From: Limibacterium fermenti
Lineage (GTDB): Bacteria; Bacteroidota; Bacteroidia; Bacteroidales; Dysgonomonadaceae
NCBI RefSeq assembly: GCF_041902845.1
Contig: NZ_CP159486.1
Coordinates: forward strand, 1,054,001 to 1,118,000
Direction: 5' to 3'
DNA: 64,000 nucleotides
Shown: one piece after another, positions 34,407 to 42,554 of the stretch
Numbering within the stretch: the first letter of the stretch is position 1
Layout of the letters: each line of letters opens with the position of its first letter
Notes under the pieces: generated by a model
Seen by the model: only the letters and a program-made list of their open reading frames with translations
Database searches by the model: none
What the model was told of the DNA's origin: nothing
Translations under genes and position numbers: made by a program

Positions 34407-35465
34407 ATGAAGAAAAAAGCATTAATCACCGGAATTACCGGCCAGGACGGATCGTATTTGGCGGAATTTTTATTGGAGAAAGGCTATGAAGTGCATGGAA
34501 TCTTGCGGCGTTCCTCCTCGTTCAATACCGGCCGTATCGAACATCTGTATTTCGACGAATGGATACGCGATATGAAGCAGCAACGGACCCTCGAACTGCA
34601 TTATGCCGATATGACCGACTCGAGCTCTCTGATTCGTATCATCCAACAGGTGCAACCCGATGAAATTTATAACTTGGCGGCTCAAAGCCACGTAAAAGTC
34701 AGTTTCGATGTGCCCGAATATACGGCCGAAACGGATGCCGTGGGAACCTTGCGCCTTCTGGAAGCGGTGCGCATTCTCAATCTCGAAAAAAAGACCCGCA
34801 TCTATCAGGCTTCTACCTCCGAACTCTTCGGACTGGTGCAGGAAGTGCCGCAGAAAGAAACGACGCCGTTTTATCCGCGCAGTCCCTATGGGGTGGCTAA
34901 ATTATACGGCTATTGGATCACAAAGAATTACCGTGAGTCATACAATATGTTCGCGGTGAACGGTATTTTGTTTAATCATGAGAGTGAGCGTCGGGGCGAG
35001 ACGTTTGTCACGCGCAAGATTACGCTGGCCGCCGCCCGCATTGCACGGAGAGTGCAGGATAAATTGTATTTGGGTAACCTGGGCGCCTGTCGCGATTGGG
35101 GGTATGCCAAAGATTATGTGGAATGTATGTGGCTGATGCTGCAACATCATACACCCGAAGATTTCGTGATTGCCACCGGCGAGAAGCATTCGGTACGCGA
35201 CTTTTGCACGCTGGCTTTTGCCTATGCCGGCATCCCGCTGCGCTGGGAAGGCGAGGGGATAGACGAAAAAGGAATTGACACGGCTACCGGAAAGACGCTG
35301 GTAGAGGTCGATCCGAAGTATTTCCGTCCGGCCGAAGTGGAACAATTGTTGGGGGATCCCACAAAAGCCAAAACCGTGTTGGGATGGAATCCTCGTAAGA
35401 CATCCTTTGAAGAATTGGTCGAAAAGATGGTGAAGTTCGATATGGATCTTGTGAAAACGGTGTAG
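34407..35465 (+). CDS. gmd: GDP-mannose 4,6-dehydratase
   Basis: The 352-residue enzyme that makes GDP-4-keto-6-deoxymannose, the first step to GDP-fucose and related sugars. The NAD(P)-binding GITGQDGSYLAE is at residues 9-20, the catalytic Tyr161 and Lys165 are in YGVAK, and HESERRGETFVTRKI is typical of GMD. ATG 34407 gives the normal MKKKALITG start; ATG 34404 adds one Met. The second enzyme (fucose synthase) is not in the window. A GH29 fucosidase lies 25 kb downstream. Confidence 0.95.
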   Translation: MKKKALITGITGQDGSYLAEFLLEKGYEVHGILRRSSSFNTGRIEHLYFDEWIRDMKQQRTLELHYADMTDSSSLIRIIQQVQPDEIYNLAAQSHVKVSFDVPEYTAETDAVGTLRLLEAVRILNLEKKTRIYQASTSELFGLVQEVPQKETTPFYPRSPYGVAKLYGYWITKNYRESYNMFAVNGILFNHESERRGETFVTRKITLAAARIARRVQDKLYLGNLGACRDWGYAKDYVECMWLMLQHHTPEDFVIATGEKHSVRDFCTLAFAYAGIPLRWEGEGIDEKGIDTATGKTLVEVDPKYFRPAEVEQLLGDPTKAKTVLGWNPRKTSFEELVEKMVKFDMDLVKTV

Positions 35466-35472
35466 ATAAAGA

Positions 35473-35569
35473 GGTCTCCGGTCTTTAGATATTCGACTTT
35501 CGACTTTTCATTCGTCATTCGTCATTCGTCATTCGTCATTTGTAATTTGTAATTTGTAATTTGTAATTG
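35473..35569 (+). repeat. 7-bp tandem repeats after gmd
   Basis: After the motif GGTCTCCGGTCTTTAG (35474 on), four copies of CATTCGT (35509-35536), one CATTTGT and three AATTTGT run without a break to 35569. The block lies just after the gmd stop, in the region between gmd and the DUF6600 gene. The reverse complement of the unit is the unit found at 38024-38093. Confidence 0.9.
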
Positions 35570-35651
35570 ATTCTTCTGATTAAACCATCCGAACAATGTG
35601 CGGTCTGAACGTTAAATGTTTGGAAGTCCCACTCTTTAAAAACTTATTGAT

Positions 35652-37055
35652 ATGAAAAATTTTAAATACACCTTACTGTTTGCATGGGTTGCTCTGGTCG
35701 CTTCCTCTTGCACCTCTCTTCAAGGTTGGGCGTACTCACAATCGGATTACGGCAACTACGATAATGATGGCTATAACGATGATTATTACTACGGTGATAA
35801 TTATTCGGGCGGCGGCATCAGTTTACAGACATTTTATAATGAGTTGAATCCTTACGGTACGTGGGTACAAGACCGCAATTACGGACAGGTTTGGGTTCCC
35901 CGGGTGGGCAATGATTTTCATCCCTATGGGACAAACGGCTATTGGGTAATGACCGATTACGGAAACACCTGGGTGTCGAGTTACTCATGGGGCTGGGCGC
36001 CATTCCACTACGGCCGTTGGTTTTATGATGATTATTACGGTTGGGCATGGGTTCCCGGTTACGAATGGGCGCCGGCATGGGTCAATTGGCGAAGCGGCGG
36101 CGGTTATTACGGTTGGGCGCCGATGGAGCCTCGCGGCGGCATCAGCATAAGCATAAACATTCCCGTGAATTATTGGGTTTTCCTTCCCGATCGTTACATG
36201 TATCGCAGCAATATGCACCGCTATTATGCAGGCAGAAGCTATAATACACGCATTTATAACAATACGACGATCATCAATAATACGTATATATATAATGATA
36301 ACCGTTATTACAGCGGCCCTTCTGCACGGGATTATCAACGAACCACCGGCCGTCAGGTGAGTGTCCGCACGCTGGAAGCAACCGGCAGCCGTTCCGGAAG
36401 GAGTAGCGCTCAAGTGAGCAGCCGTTCGGTAAGTGTGTATCGCCCCGATGCATCGGGCAGCCGTTCGAGCAGTTCGCGTTCGTCGGTCAATCAGAGAACT
36501 CCTTCGAACAGCCGGAGCGGCAGCGTCAACCGTGATGCTACAGGTTCAAGCCGTTCGAGCAGTCCTCGCAGCACGACCCGGTCCATCGACAACACCAGTC
36601 GGAGCACCACTCGCCAATCGCAGTCGGGTACGATAGACAACAACAGAAGTTCTACCCGCGGGAGCAGTACGCGATCCACTTCCACGCCTTCGAGCCGTAG
36701 TTCGAATGTCGACCGAAGTACGACCCCCTCATCTTCCGGAAATAATAGTCGTGCGCGGTCGGAGAGTAACCGTAGTCGAGAGAATAATAACGTAACGACT
36801 CCGCCGAGTACCTCCCGCAGTTCCAGCCGCAGCAATTCAGCGACTTCCACTCGTTCGCAAGGCGCCAGCCGGAGCACCAGCACTGCGCCATCCACGCGTT
36901 CGTCGGGTTCTTCTTCCGGAAGCACCCGCAACGAAACAACGGTAAGTCCGTCTTCGTCGCGTAGCAGTAGCAGTCGGAGCGCCTCTTCTTCCTCTTCTTC
37001 ACGAAGTCGTTCGAGCGATAACTCCGGTTCGAGCCGCTCTTCCCGATCGCGATAA
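35652..37055 (+). CDS. DUF6600-like lipoprotein with Arg/Ser-rich tail
   Basis: A 467-residue secreted protein: signal peptide with lipobox VASSC (Cys20), an acidic Tyr/Asp/Asn-rich stretch, then a compact domain (about residues 55-175) with repeated Trp motifs: NPYGTWVQD, GWAPFHYGRW, YGWAWVPGYEWAPAWV and YYGWAPM. This is the DUF6600-type pattern. From about residue 225 to the end it is almost only Ser, Arg, Thr and Asn. Cell-envelope location is certain from the signal; the role is unknown. Confidence 0.7.
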   Translation: MKNFKYTLLFAWVALVASSCTSLQGWAYSQSDYGNYDNDGYNDDYYYGDNYSGGGISLQTFYNELNPYGTWVQDRNYGQVWVPRVGNDFHPYGTNGYWVMTDYGNTWVSSYSWGWAPFHYGRWFYDDYYGWAWVPGYEWAPAWVNWRSGGGYYGWAPMEPRGGISISINIPVNYWVFLPDRYMYRSNMHRYYAGRSYNTRIYNNTTIINNTYIYNDNRYYSGPSARDYQRTTGRQVSVRTLEATGSRSGRSSAQVSSRSVSVYRPDASGSRSSSSRSSVNQRTPSNSRSGSVNRDATGSSRSSSPRSTTRSIDNTSRSTTRQSQSGTIDNNRSSTRGSSTRSTSTPSSRSSNVDRSTTPSSSGNNSRARSESNRSRENNNVTTPPSTSRSSSRSNSATSTRSQGASRSTSTAPSTRSSGSSSGSTRNETTVSPSSSRSSSSRSASSSSSSRSRSSDNSGSSRSSRSR

Positions 37056-37078
37056 GAAAACAAATTGAAATAAAATAA

Positions 37079-37110
37079 TCAGGCTGCTCTCCGGAGCGGC
37101 CTGACTTTTA
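37079..37110 (+). terminator. Terminator-like hairpin
   Basis: TCAGGC and GCCTGA arms with the internal pair GCTC-TCCG-GAGC, followed by CTTTT. It lies 23 bp after the DUF6600 gene and ahead of the metallopeptidase gene. Confidence 0.6.
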
Positions 37111-37136
37111 CCCTATAACCCTTTAACGCATCGAAT

Positions 37137-38006
37137 ATGAAATGGATCAACAGAAACGATAGTGAGCGCAACTATGAGGACCGCCGCGGCCGAGGTACGA
37201 AACGAGGAATGGCTTTCGGAGGAGTGGGAGCGATTGTGATTGTTGTCATTGCCTTATTGCTCGGGCAAAATCCCCTGCAACTATTGGATATGGCCGGTAC
37301 CGGCCTTTCTTCTTCTACGGAAGAGGTGACCGACCCGTCGCGGGCGAAGGAAAATGAAGAACTTAAGGTTTTTACATTGGGCGTTTTCAACAGTGCAAAC
37401 GATGTATGGGCCGAAATATTCCGCCGGCAGATAGGCGAAACCTATCGTCCGCCCACACTGGTTACGTTTACCGATCATACGACATCCCCTTGTGGAGAAG
37501 CTTCCGCATCGACCGGCCCTTTTTATTGTCCTACCGATGAGAAGGTTTACATCGATTTGAATTTCTTTCATCAGTTGTCCGGCGAGTATGGCGCGAAAGG
37601 CGAATTGGCGATGGCGTATGTGACGGCTCATGAAGTGGGGCATCACGTGCAGAAGTTGTTGGGGATCATCGATCAGGTGAATCAGGCACGGGCGCGGCTG
37701 AGTGAAAAGGAAGCCAATAAGTTGAATGTAAAGGTGGAGTTGCAGGCGGATTTTTTTGCAGGTGTATGGGCCTATCAGGCGCAGAAAATGAATATCATTT
37801 TACTGGAGCCGGGCGATTTGGAGTCCGCCATCAGCGCTACTACAGCCGTCGGTGACGATACGCTGCAAAAAGAAGCGATGGGTTATACCGTTCCGGACTC
37901 GTTTACGCACGGCACGGCGGCACAGCGTACCTATTGGTTCCGTAAAGGATACGAAAGCGGCGACATCCGTCAGGGCGACCCGTTTAATGATCCGGATTTG
38001 AATTAA
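37137..38006 (+). CDS. Neutral zinc metallopeptidase (YpfJ family)
   Basis: A 289-residue YpfJ-type protein with one N-terminal membrane segment (about 22-45, GMAFGGVGAIVIVVIALLLG) and an extracytoplasmic peptidase domain. HEVGHH at residues 165-170 gives the HExxH zinc site; a conserved ELQADFFAGVWAY (about 202-214) provides the third ligand. Substrate unknown. It stands alone, flanked by 7-bp repeats. Confidence 0.88.
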   Translation: MKWINRNDSERNYEDRRGRGTKRGMAFGGVGAIVIVVIALLLGQNPLQLLDMAGTGLSSSTEEVTDPSRAKENEELKVFTLGVFNSANDVWAEIFRRQIGETYRPPTLVTFTDHTTSPCGEASASTGPFYCPTDEKVYIDLNFFHQLSGEYGAKGELAMAYVTAHEVGHHVQKLLGIIDQVNQARARLSEKEANKLNVKVELQADFFAGVWAYQAQKMNIILLEPGDLESAISATTAVGDDTLQKEAMGYTVPDSFTHGTAAQRTYWFRKGYESGDIRQGDPFNDPDLN

Positions 38007-38023
38007 TTGAGGCAAGTCTGTTA

Positions 38024-38093
38024 GAAATTACGAATTACGAATTACGAATTACGAATTACGAATTACAAATTACAAATTAGGAATTACGAATTG
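38024..38093 (+). repeat. 7-bp tandem repeats after the metallopeptidase gene
   Basis: Five copies of CGAATTA, two CAAATTA, one GGAATTA and one CGAATTG in an unbroken 7-bp register, starting 18 bp after the stop codon. The units are reverse complements of those after gmd, so the two blocks form an inverted pair around the two genes between them. Confidence 0.9.
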
Positions 38094-38097
38094 TGGA

Positions 38098-38793
38098 TTA
38101 GACGGCAAAATACGCTTCCAACTCTTTTAAGGTATCTTCGTTGGTGAAAATATCATTCACAATATGTCCTTTTTCGAGGACAACAATACGTTCGCAGACG
38201 TCGGTTACATGATTCAAATCGTGACTGGAAATAAGCATCGTCATGTTTCGGGTCGCTTTCAACTCATTCAACATCCTTTTCAGGCGGATTTGGGAAGACG
38301 GATCAAGCGCCGTAAAGGGTTCGTCGAGGATGAGTATCTGCGGGTCGCCGATGAGAGCGGCGGCGATGCCCACTTTCTTTTGATTCCCTTTTGAAAGATC
38401 GCGGATGAATTTGCGTTTGCCCAAAATTTCGCCGTTGAAGAACTCCGTCATCGATTCGAGAAAAACAGTTATATCTTCTTTTGATTTTCCATAGACCTTT
38501 CCGGTGAAAGAGAAAAATTCTTCCGGCGTGAGAAAATCGATCAAGAACCCTTCATCGAGAAAAGAGCCTACATAGGATTTCCATTCGTCACGGCGGGCGA
38601 CGGTCTCACCATTCACCCGGACTTCTCCCGATGACGCCTCTATCAAATCGAGAATCAAGCGGAAGAAAGTGGTTTTCCCCGCGCCGTTATTTCCTACTAG
38701 CCCAAAACTTTCCCCATTCGCGATAACCAACGACGGAATGTCAAGTACGGCAACGCCATTGTAGAACTTTTTTAATTCGGTAACCTCTATCAT
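38098..38793 (-). CDS. ABC transporter ATP-binding protein
   Basis: A 231-residue ATPase. Walker A GNNGAGKTTFF near residues 35-45, an atypical signature LSKGNQKK (near 135) and Walker B ILILDEPFTALD (near 154-165) are present. It works with the next gene's permease, a DUF5687 protein, as a two-component exporter; substrate unknown. The gap to the permease gene is 27 bp and the ATPase gene is distal. Confidence 0.9.
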   Translation of the reverse strand: MIEVTELKKFYNGVAVLDIPSLVIANGESFGLVGNNGAGKTTFFRLILDLIEASSGEVRVNGETVARRDEWKSYVGSFLDEGFLIDFLTPEEFFSFTGKVYGKSKEDITVFLESMTEFFNGEILGKRKFIRDLSKGNQKKVGIAAALIGDPQILILDEPFTALDPSSQIRLKRMLNELKATRNMTMLISSHDLNHVTDVCERIVVLEKGHIVNDIFTNEDTLKELEAYFAV

Positions 38794-38820
38794 CTGTTAT
38801 AAAGTAGTTTGATTTTTATT

Positions 38821-40311
38821 CTATTCCTTTTTTCTAAATCCTTCACACAAGGCATATTTGCGTTGTATAAACCGTCTTTGGCAAAGCGTGAGTAGCGGCT
38901 TGCTGAAGATGACGCCGATAACCCCGAGTGCGGCAAACACCCATATAGCAACTTGTTCCGCTCCGAAAATGGATACAATGCCGATAATTGCCATGGGGCC
39001 GATCATGACCGGCAGGACAATCAGAAAATTCTTATAGGTGGTGCCCTGGTAATTCATAGCCGAGCCTTCATTCAGATTCAGCCGCTTGGTATTGTAGGAG
39101 GCAAAATAAAGGAGGAGAAAGATGTTTACCCCGATGTTATACAAGAAAGCGGATACTTGTAAAAAGATCACCTTTGTGCCGAAAAAGAAATAAGGCGTCG
39201 TGACGATAAAACACAAGATATTGAAGAGCATCATCAACGTGTAATTGGCTCGAATATACGTGTCGGCATTCATCTTTTTTGTCATCAGGCAGTCGAAGTG
39301 TGAACCGTTCCAACTGATCAGCCACTGGCCGAACATCAGCATCAGCGATCCGGTCGCAATCATGGCGATAAAAAATGTAAAGCCGTAATTGTCGTCATAC
39401 ATTTTCTTAGGATAAAAGAATAAACCGTAAAGGAGAAAGAGGATGGATACGAATAGCGTCGATTTCGTTCGTTTGTTTCTCGTAATCAATTTTAATATCA
39501 GGGATATGAAGGAGCCTTCTTTCCCGAAACGATCTGTAAAAGAGAATTTTTTCAGATAGCTCTTGCCGCCGGAAGCCTGTTTGGATGCTTTTTCGGCATA
39601 TTGATGTTGCGAGAAGAATCGTTTGTTCAGGACGAAAGAGAGTCCTGCTAGGCCTGCTACAATCAACCATCCGAAAGGATTGCCGATTAAAAAGTCGAAG
39701 ATGCGCAGGGAAATATCGAACAAGGAGAAAACGTGAAAATACTCCGATAAAAAGAGGATGCCGGCAACCAGCATAATGACCGCCATCGCCCACGGATTGC
39801 TTCCGTATCTGCGCTTGAGAAGAGACGCGGTGAGGATGTTGAACCACACGAATAATACCGTGATAACGAGCAACCGTAGCGCCGCCCATCCCGAGTGATA
39901 CGGCGCCTTCCATGCAATGTTCCCCGCAAAAGGAATCATAAACAATAAGGCGGCGTAATTGACCGGATTGAAGAGTGGGCGCAGTAACAGATAGTTTATC
40001 AACCTGGTGCGCTTGATAGGCAATATTTGATAAGGAGTAGGGTCGAGCGCGTTCAGAGGTTGCATCAAAAAACGCAAGGCGAATATAATCAATACGATAT
40101 AAAGCAAAAGGCCGTTAAATGCTTCCACCGGTTGATAATCGGGCAGCGCATCATGCAAGATGGAGGGGGCGATAAACCCCATCAAGACGAGCATGGCGGC
40201 GAAATATAGTCCTGAAATCGCTAAGAGTATGTTCACTACCAGGTTTCGGTGAAATCCCGGAGCGCGATACGTTTTCAGCCATTGATGTTTGAATAGTTCG
40301 AATGTAATCAT
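38821..40311 (-). CDS. DUF5687 ABC transporter permease
   Basis: A 496-residue integral membrane protein with roughly a dozen hydrophobic segments. The opening ITFELFKHQWLKTYRAPGFHRNLV (split) and the repeated Leu/Ile/Phe stretches match DUF5687, a Bacteroidota permease family always found next to an ATP-binding protein. It precedes the ATPase gene in the same direction. Substrate unknown. Confidence 0.85.
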   Translation of the reverse strand: MITFELFKHQWLKTYRAPGFHRNLVVNILLAISGLYFAAMLVLMGFIAPSILHDALPDYQPVEAFNGLLLYIVLIIFALRFLMQPLNALDPTPYQILPIKRTRLINYLLLRPLFNPVNYAALLFMIPFAGNIAWKAPYHSGWAALRLLVITVLFVWFNILTASLLKRRYGSNPWAMAVIMLVAGILFLSEYFHVFSLFDISLRIFDFLIGNPFGWLIVAGLAGLSFVLNKRFFSQHQYAEKASKQASGGKSYLKKFSFTDRFGKEGSFISLILKLITRNKRTKSTLFVSILFLLYGLFFYPKKMYDDNYGFTFFIAMIATGSLMLMFGQWLISWNGSHFDCLMTKKMNADTYIRANYTLMMLFNILCFIVTTPYFFFGTKVIFLQVSAFLYNIGVNIFLLLYFASYNTKRLNLNEGSAMNYQGTTYKNFLIVLPVMIGPMAIIGIVSIFGAEQVAIWVFAALGVIGVIFSKPLLTLCQRRFIQRKYALCEGFRKKE

Positions 40312-40343
40312 GTCGGTTATCTGATAAACAGATGAGTGCAGGC

Positions 40344-41885
40344 TTATCTTTTCTTTCCGAAGAAAGCGCCGAAGATGCTCCGCGTGATGTTTCGTCCCAA
40401 TTGGTTCGTCATTTGCCGTGTGGCGCTACGGCCCACCTGCTCGATGAGTTCGCCGATGATGCCGCGCTCTTCTTTCTTGCGGCGCGCTTCGGCCCGTTGC
40501 GCTTTTTCCGCTTCACGGGCAGCCTTTTCGCCCTCTTTCTGTTGTTTTATCCGTTCTTTCTCTTCTTCGGCTTTACGGCGTTCTTCGGCATGAAGGTTCT
40601 GTTTTTGAGACAATATCTCGAAAGCCGACTCGCGGTCGATCAGTTTTTCATATACCCCGTAGATCAGCGATTCGCGGTTGATTTGGTCGCGTTCCGCGGG
40701 AGTGATGGGGCCGATTTGTCCTTGCGGAGGGAGCACAAAAGCCCGTTGAACCATTTGTGGCGCGCCTTTTTCGTCGAGGAACGAGACCAATGCTTCCCCG
40801 GTGGAGAGTTGGGTAATCGCTTCGGAGGTGTCGAAGGCCGGATTGGCGCGGAAGGTATTGGCGGCCACGCGCACCGCTTTTTGATCGTTGGGTGTATAAG
40901 CCCGCAAGGCGTGTTGCACTCGGTTGCCGAGTTGCCCGAGAATCGTTTCCGGTATATCGGCGGGATTTTGAGTGACAAAATAAATGCCGACCCCTTTCGA
41001 GCGGATCAGGCGTACGATCTGTTCCACTTTTTCGAGCAGCGATTTGGGCATATCGTTGAAAAGCATATGCGCTTCATCGAAAAAGAAAACCAGTTTCGGC
41101 TTATCCATGTCGCCCACTTCGGGCAGGTTTTCAAACAGGTCGTCGAGCAGCCATAGCAGGAAAGTCGTATAGACGCGCGGAGAGTTCATCAGCTTGTCGG
41201 CGGCAAGGATGTTAATGACCCCTTTTCCCTGTTCCGTTTGAATAAAATCGGTAATGACCAGTTCGGGTTCGCCGAAAAACTTATCGGCCCCTTCGCTTTC
41301 GAGGCGCAACAAGGCGCGTTGAATGGCCCCGATGCTTGCCGGCGAAATATTTCCGTATTCGGTAGTGAATTCCTTACGGTTATCACCCACATATTGAATC
41401 ATTTTCTGCAAATCTTTCAGGTCGATGAGCAAGAGTTGGTTATCATCGGCAATCTTAAACACCATCGACAGGACGGCCCCCTGCGTTTCATTCAATTGTA
41501 ATAACCGTTCGAGCAGTAGCGGCCCCATTTCGGTAACCGTCGTGCGGATGGGGTGCCCCTGCTCCCCGAAGATATCCCAGAAGCGGACGGGGAACTTTTT
41601 GTATTCGAAACCCTTTTCGGCCAATTGATAGTCTTCCACCCGTTTGGTTACGCTGTCTTTATTTCCTCCGGCTTTTGCTACGCCCGAAAGGTCGCCTTTC
41701 ATATCGGCGGCGAAAACGGGAACGCCCATTTCGCTGAATGTTTCCGACAAAGTTTGCAAGGTAACGGTCTTTCCGGTTCCGGTAGCGCCGGTAATCAATC
41801 CGTGGCGGTTGGCCATTTTAGGCGTCAGGCACACTTCCGCGTCATCGTTTAGGGCTATAAAAGCGCGATTGCTGTTATCGAACAT
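40344..41885 (-). CDS. HerA-like ATPase (DUF853, YjgR family)
   Basis: A 513-residue P-loop ATPase of the HerA/FtsK class. GATGTGKTVTLQT near residues 33-45 is Walker A, FFFDEAHMLF near 267-276 is Walker B, and RLESEGADKFFGEPEL is typical of DUF853. The C-terminal 90 residues are a charged Lys/Glu/Arg coiled coil with a short amphipathic end. Related proteins pump or translocate DNA; the cellular role of this family is not settled. Confidence 0.88.
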   Translation of the reverse strand: MFDNSNRAFIALNDDAEVCLTPKMANRHGLITGATGTGKTVTLQTLSETFSEMGVPVFAADMKGDLSGVAKAGGNKDSVTKRVEDYQLAEKGFEYKKFPVRFWDIFGEQGHPIRTTVTEMGPLLLERLLQLNETQGAVLSMVFKIADDNQLLLIDLKDLQKMIQYVGDNRKEFTTEYGNISPASIGAIQRALLRLESEGADKFFGEPELVITDFIQTEQGKGVINILAADKLMNSPRVYTTFLLWLLDDLFENLPEVGDMDKPKLVFFFDEAHMLFNDMPKSLLEKVEQIVRLIRSKGVGIYFVTQNPADIPETILGQLGNRVQHALRAYTPNDQKAVRVAANTFRANPAFDTSEAITQLSTGEALVSFLDEKGAPQMVQRAFVLPPQGQIGPITPAERDQINRESLIYGVYEKLIDRESAFEILSQKQNLHAEERRKAEEEKERIKQQKEGEKAAREAEKAQRAEARRKKEERGIIGELIEQVGRSATRQMTNQLGRNITRSIFGAFFGKKR

Positions 41886-41920
41886 GATGCATCTAAGAAT
41901 TTGATTGTTTTATGAATGCA

Positions 41921-41928
41921 CAAAGGTA
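41921..41928 (-). promoter_or_regulatory. -7 box of the HerA-like gene
   Basis: TACCTTTG on the minus strand, 36 bp upstream of the start codon. Exact consensus. Confidence 0.5.
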
Positions 41929-42008
41929 AAGAATTATTTTGAACTGTATGGGCAAGGGGGTGGTTTTCCTCATCATCCATTATGCATTTTCCATTGTCCA
42001 TTATTTAC

Positions 42009-42016
42009 TATCTTTG
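42009..42016 (+). promoter_or_regulatory. -7 box of the small membrane protein gene
   Basis: TATCTTTG, exact consensus, 35 bp before the ATG at 42051. Confidence 0.55.
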
Positions 42017-42050
42017 AGCAATAAAAAATCAGAACAACAAAAGCGATAAT

Positions 42051-42554
42051 ATGGCGGGACATTTCGGCTTCTCTTATGTCGGATTGATGTATCTATTGAT
42101 GTTATTTATTCCGAATGTTTTTTGGGCAGCGCATCAACCGGCGGGATACGAGCGGATAAAAGATAAAGAGAAAAAGATACCGGTTTTACTTGAGCGTGCG
42201 GGACAAGTCGGCGTTACGGCTTGTGCGTTGGTTTTTACCGACTTCAATCTTGCTCCGTTCTCCGCGTGGAGCGTATGGTTGATCGTCTCCTTCGGATGTA
42301 TGTTATTGTATGAGGTTTGTTGGATACGGTATTTTACCGGAAAGCATACATTGAAAGACTTTTACGGCCCTTTCCTGAGTATTCCGCTTCCTCTTGCCGT
42401 ATTACCTGTCGCCGCATTCCTGCTTCTCGGAGTGTATGGAAAAGTGGGTTGTATGATGCTCTTCGCTGTGTTACTGGGGATCGGACATATAGGTATTCAC
42501 GCGAATCATCATAAGGAAGCTCTGCGGATGGCATCGACACCGGAAGAGGAATGA
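42051..42554 (+). CDS. Small integral membrane protein
   Basis: A 167-residue protein with about five hydrophobic segments and a His-rich C-terminus (HIGIHANHHKEAL). No family is recognised with confidence. Its last 46 bp overlap the end of the convergent UvrA-like gene, an unusual tail-to-tail coding overlap. Confidence 0.65.
   Translation: MAGHFGFSYVGLMYLLMLFIPNVFWAAHQPAGYERIKDKEKKIPVLLERAGQVGVTACALVFTDFNLAPFSAWSVWLIVSFGCMLLYEVCWIRYFTGKHTLKDFYGPFLSIPLPLAVLPVAAFLLLGVYGKVGCMMLFAVLLGIGHIGIHANHHKEALRMASTPEEE

Noticed and set aside
36491..37063. Frame (190 residues) opposite the Arg/Ser-rich tail
   Set aside because: It is Leu/Glu/Arg-rich only because of the antisense of Ser/Arg codons.
40332..41156. 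Long frame (274 residues) opposite the HerA-like gene
   Set aside because: It is the antisense image of a well-supported ATPase with Walker motifs; the amino acid pattern shows no domain.
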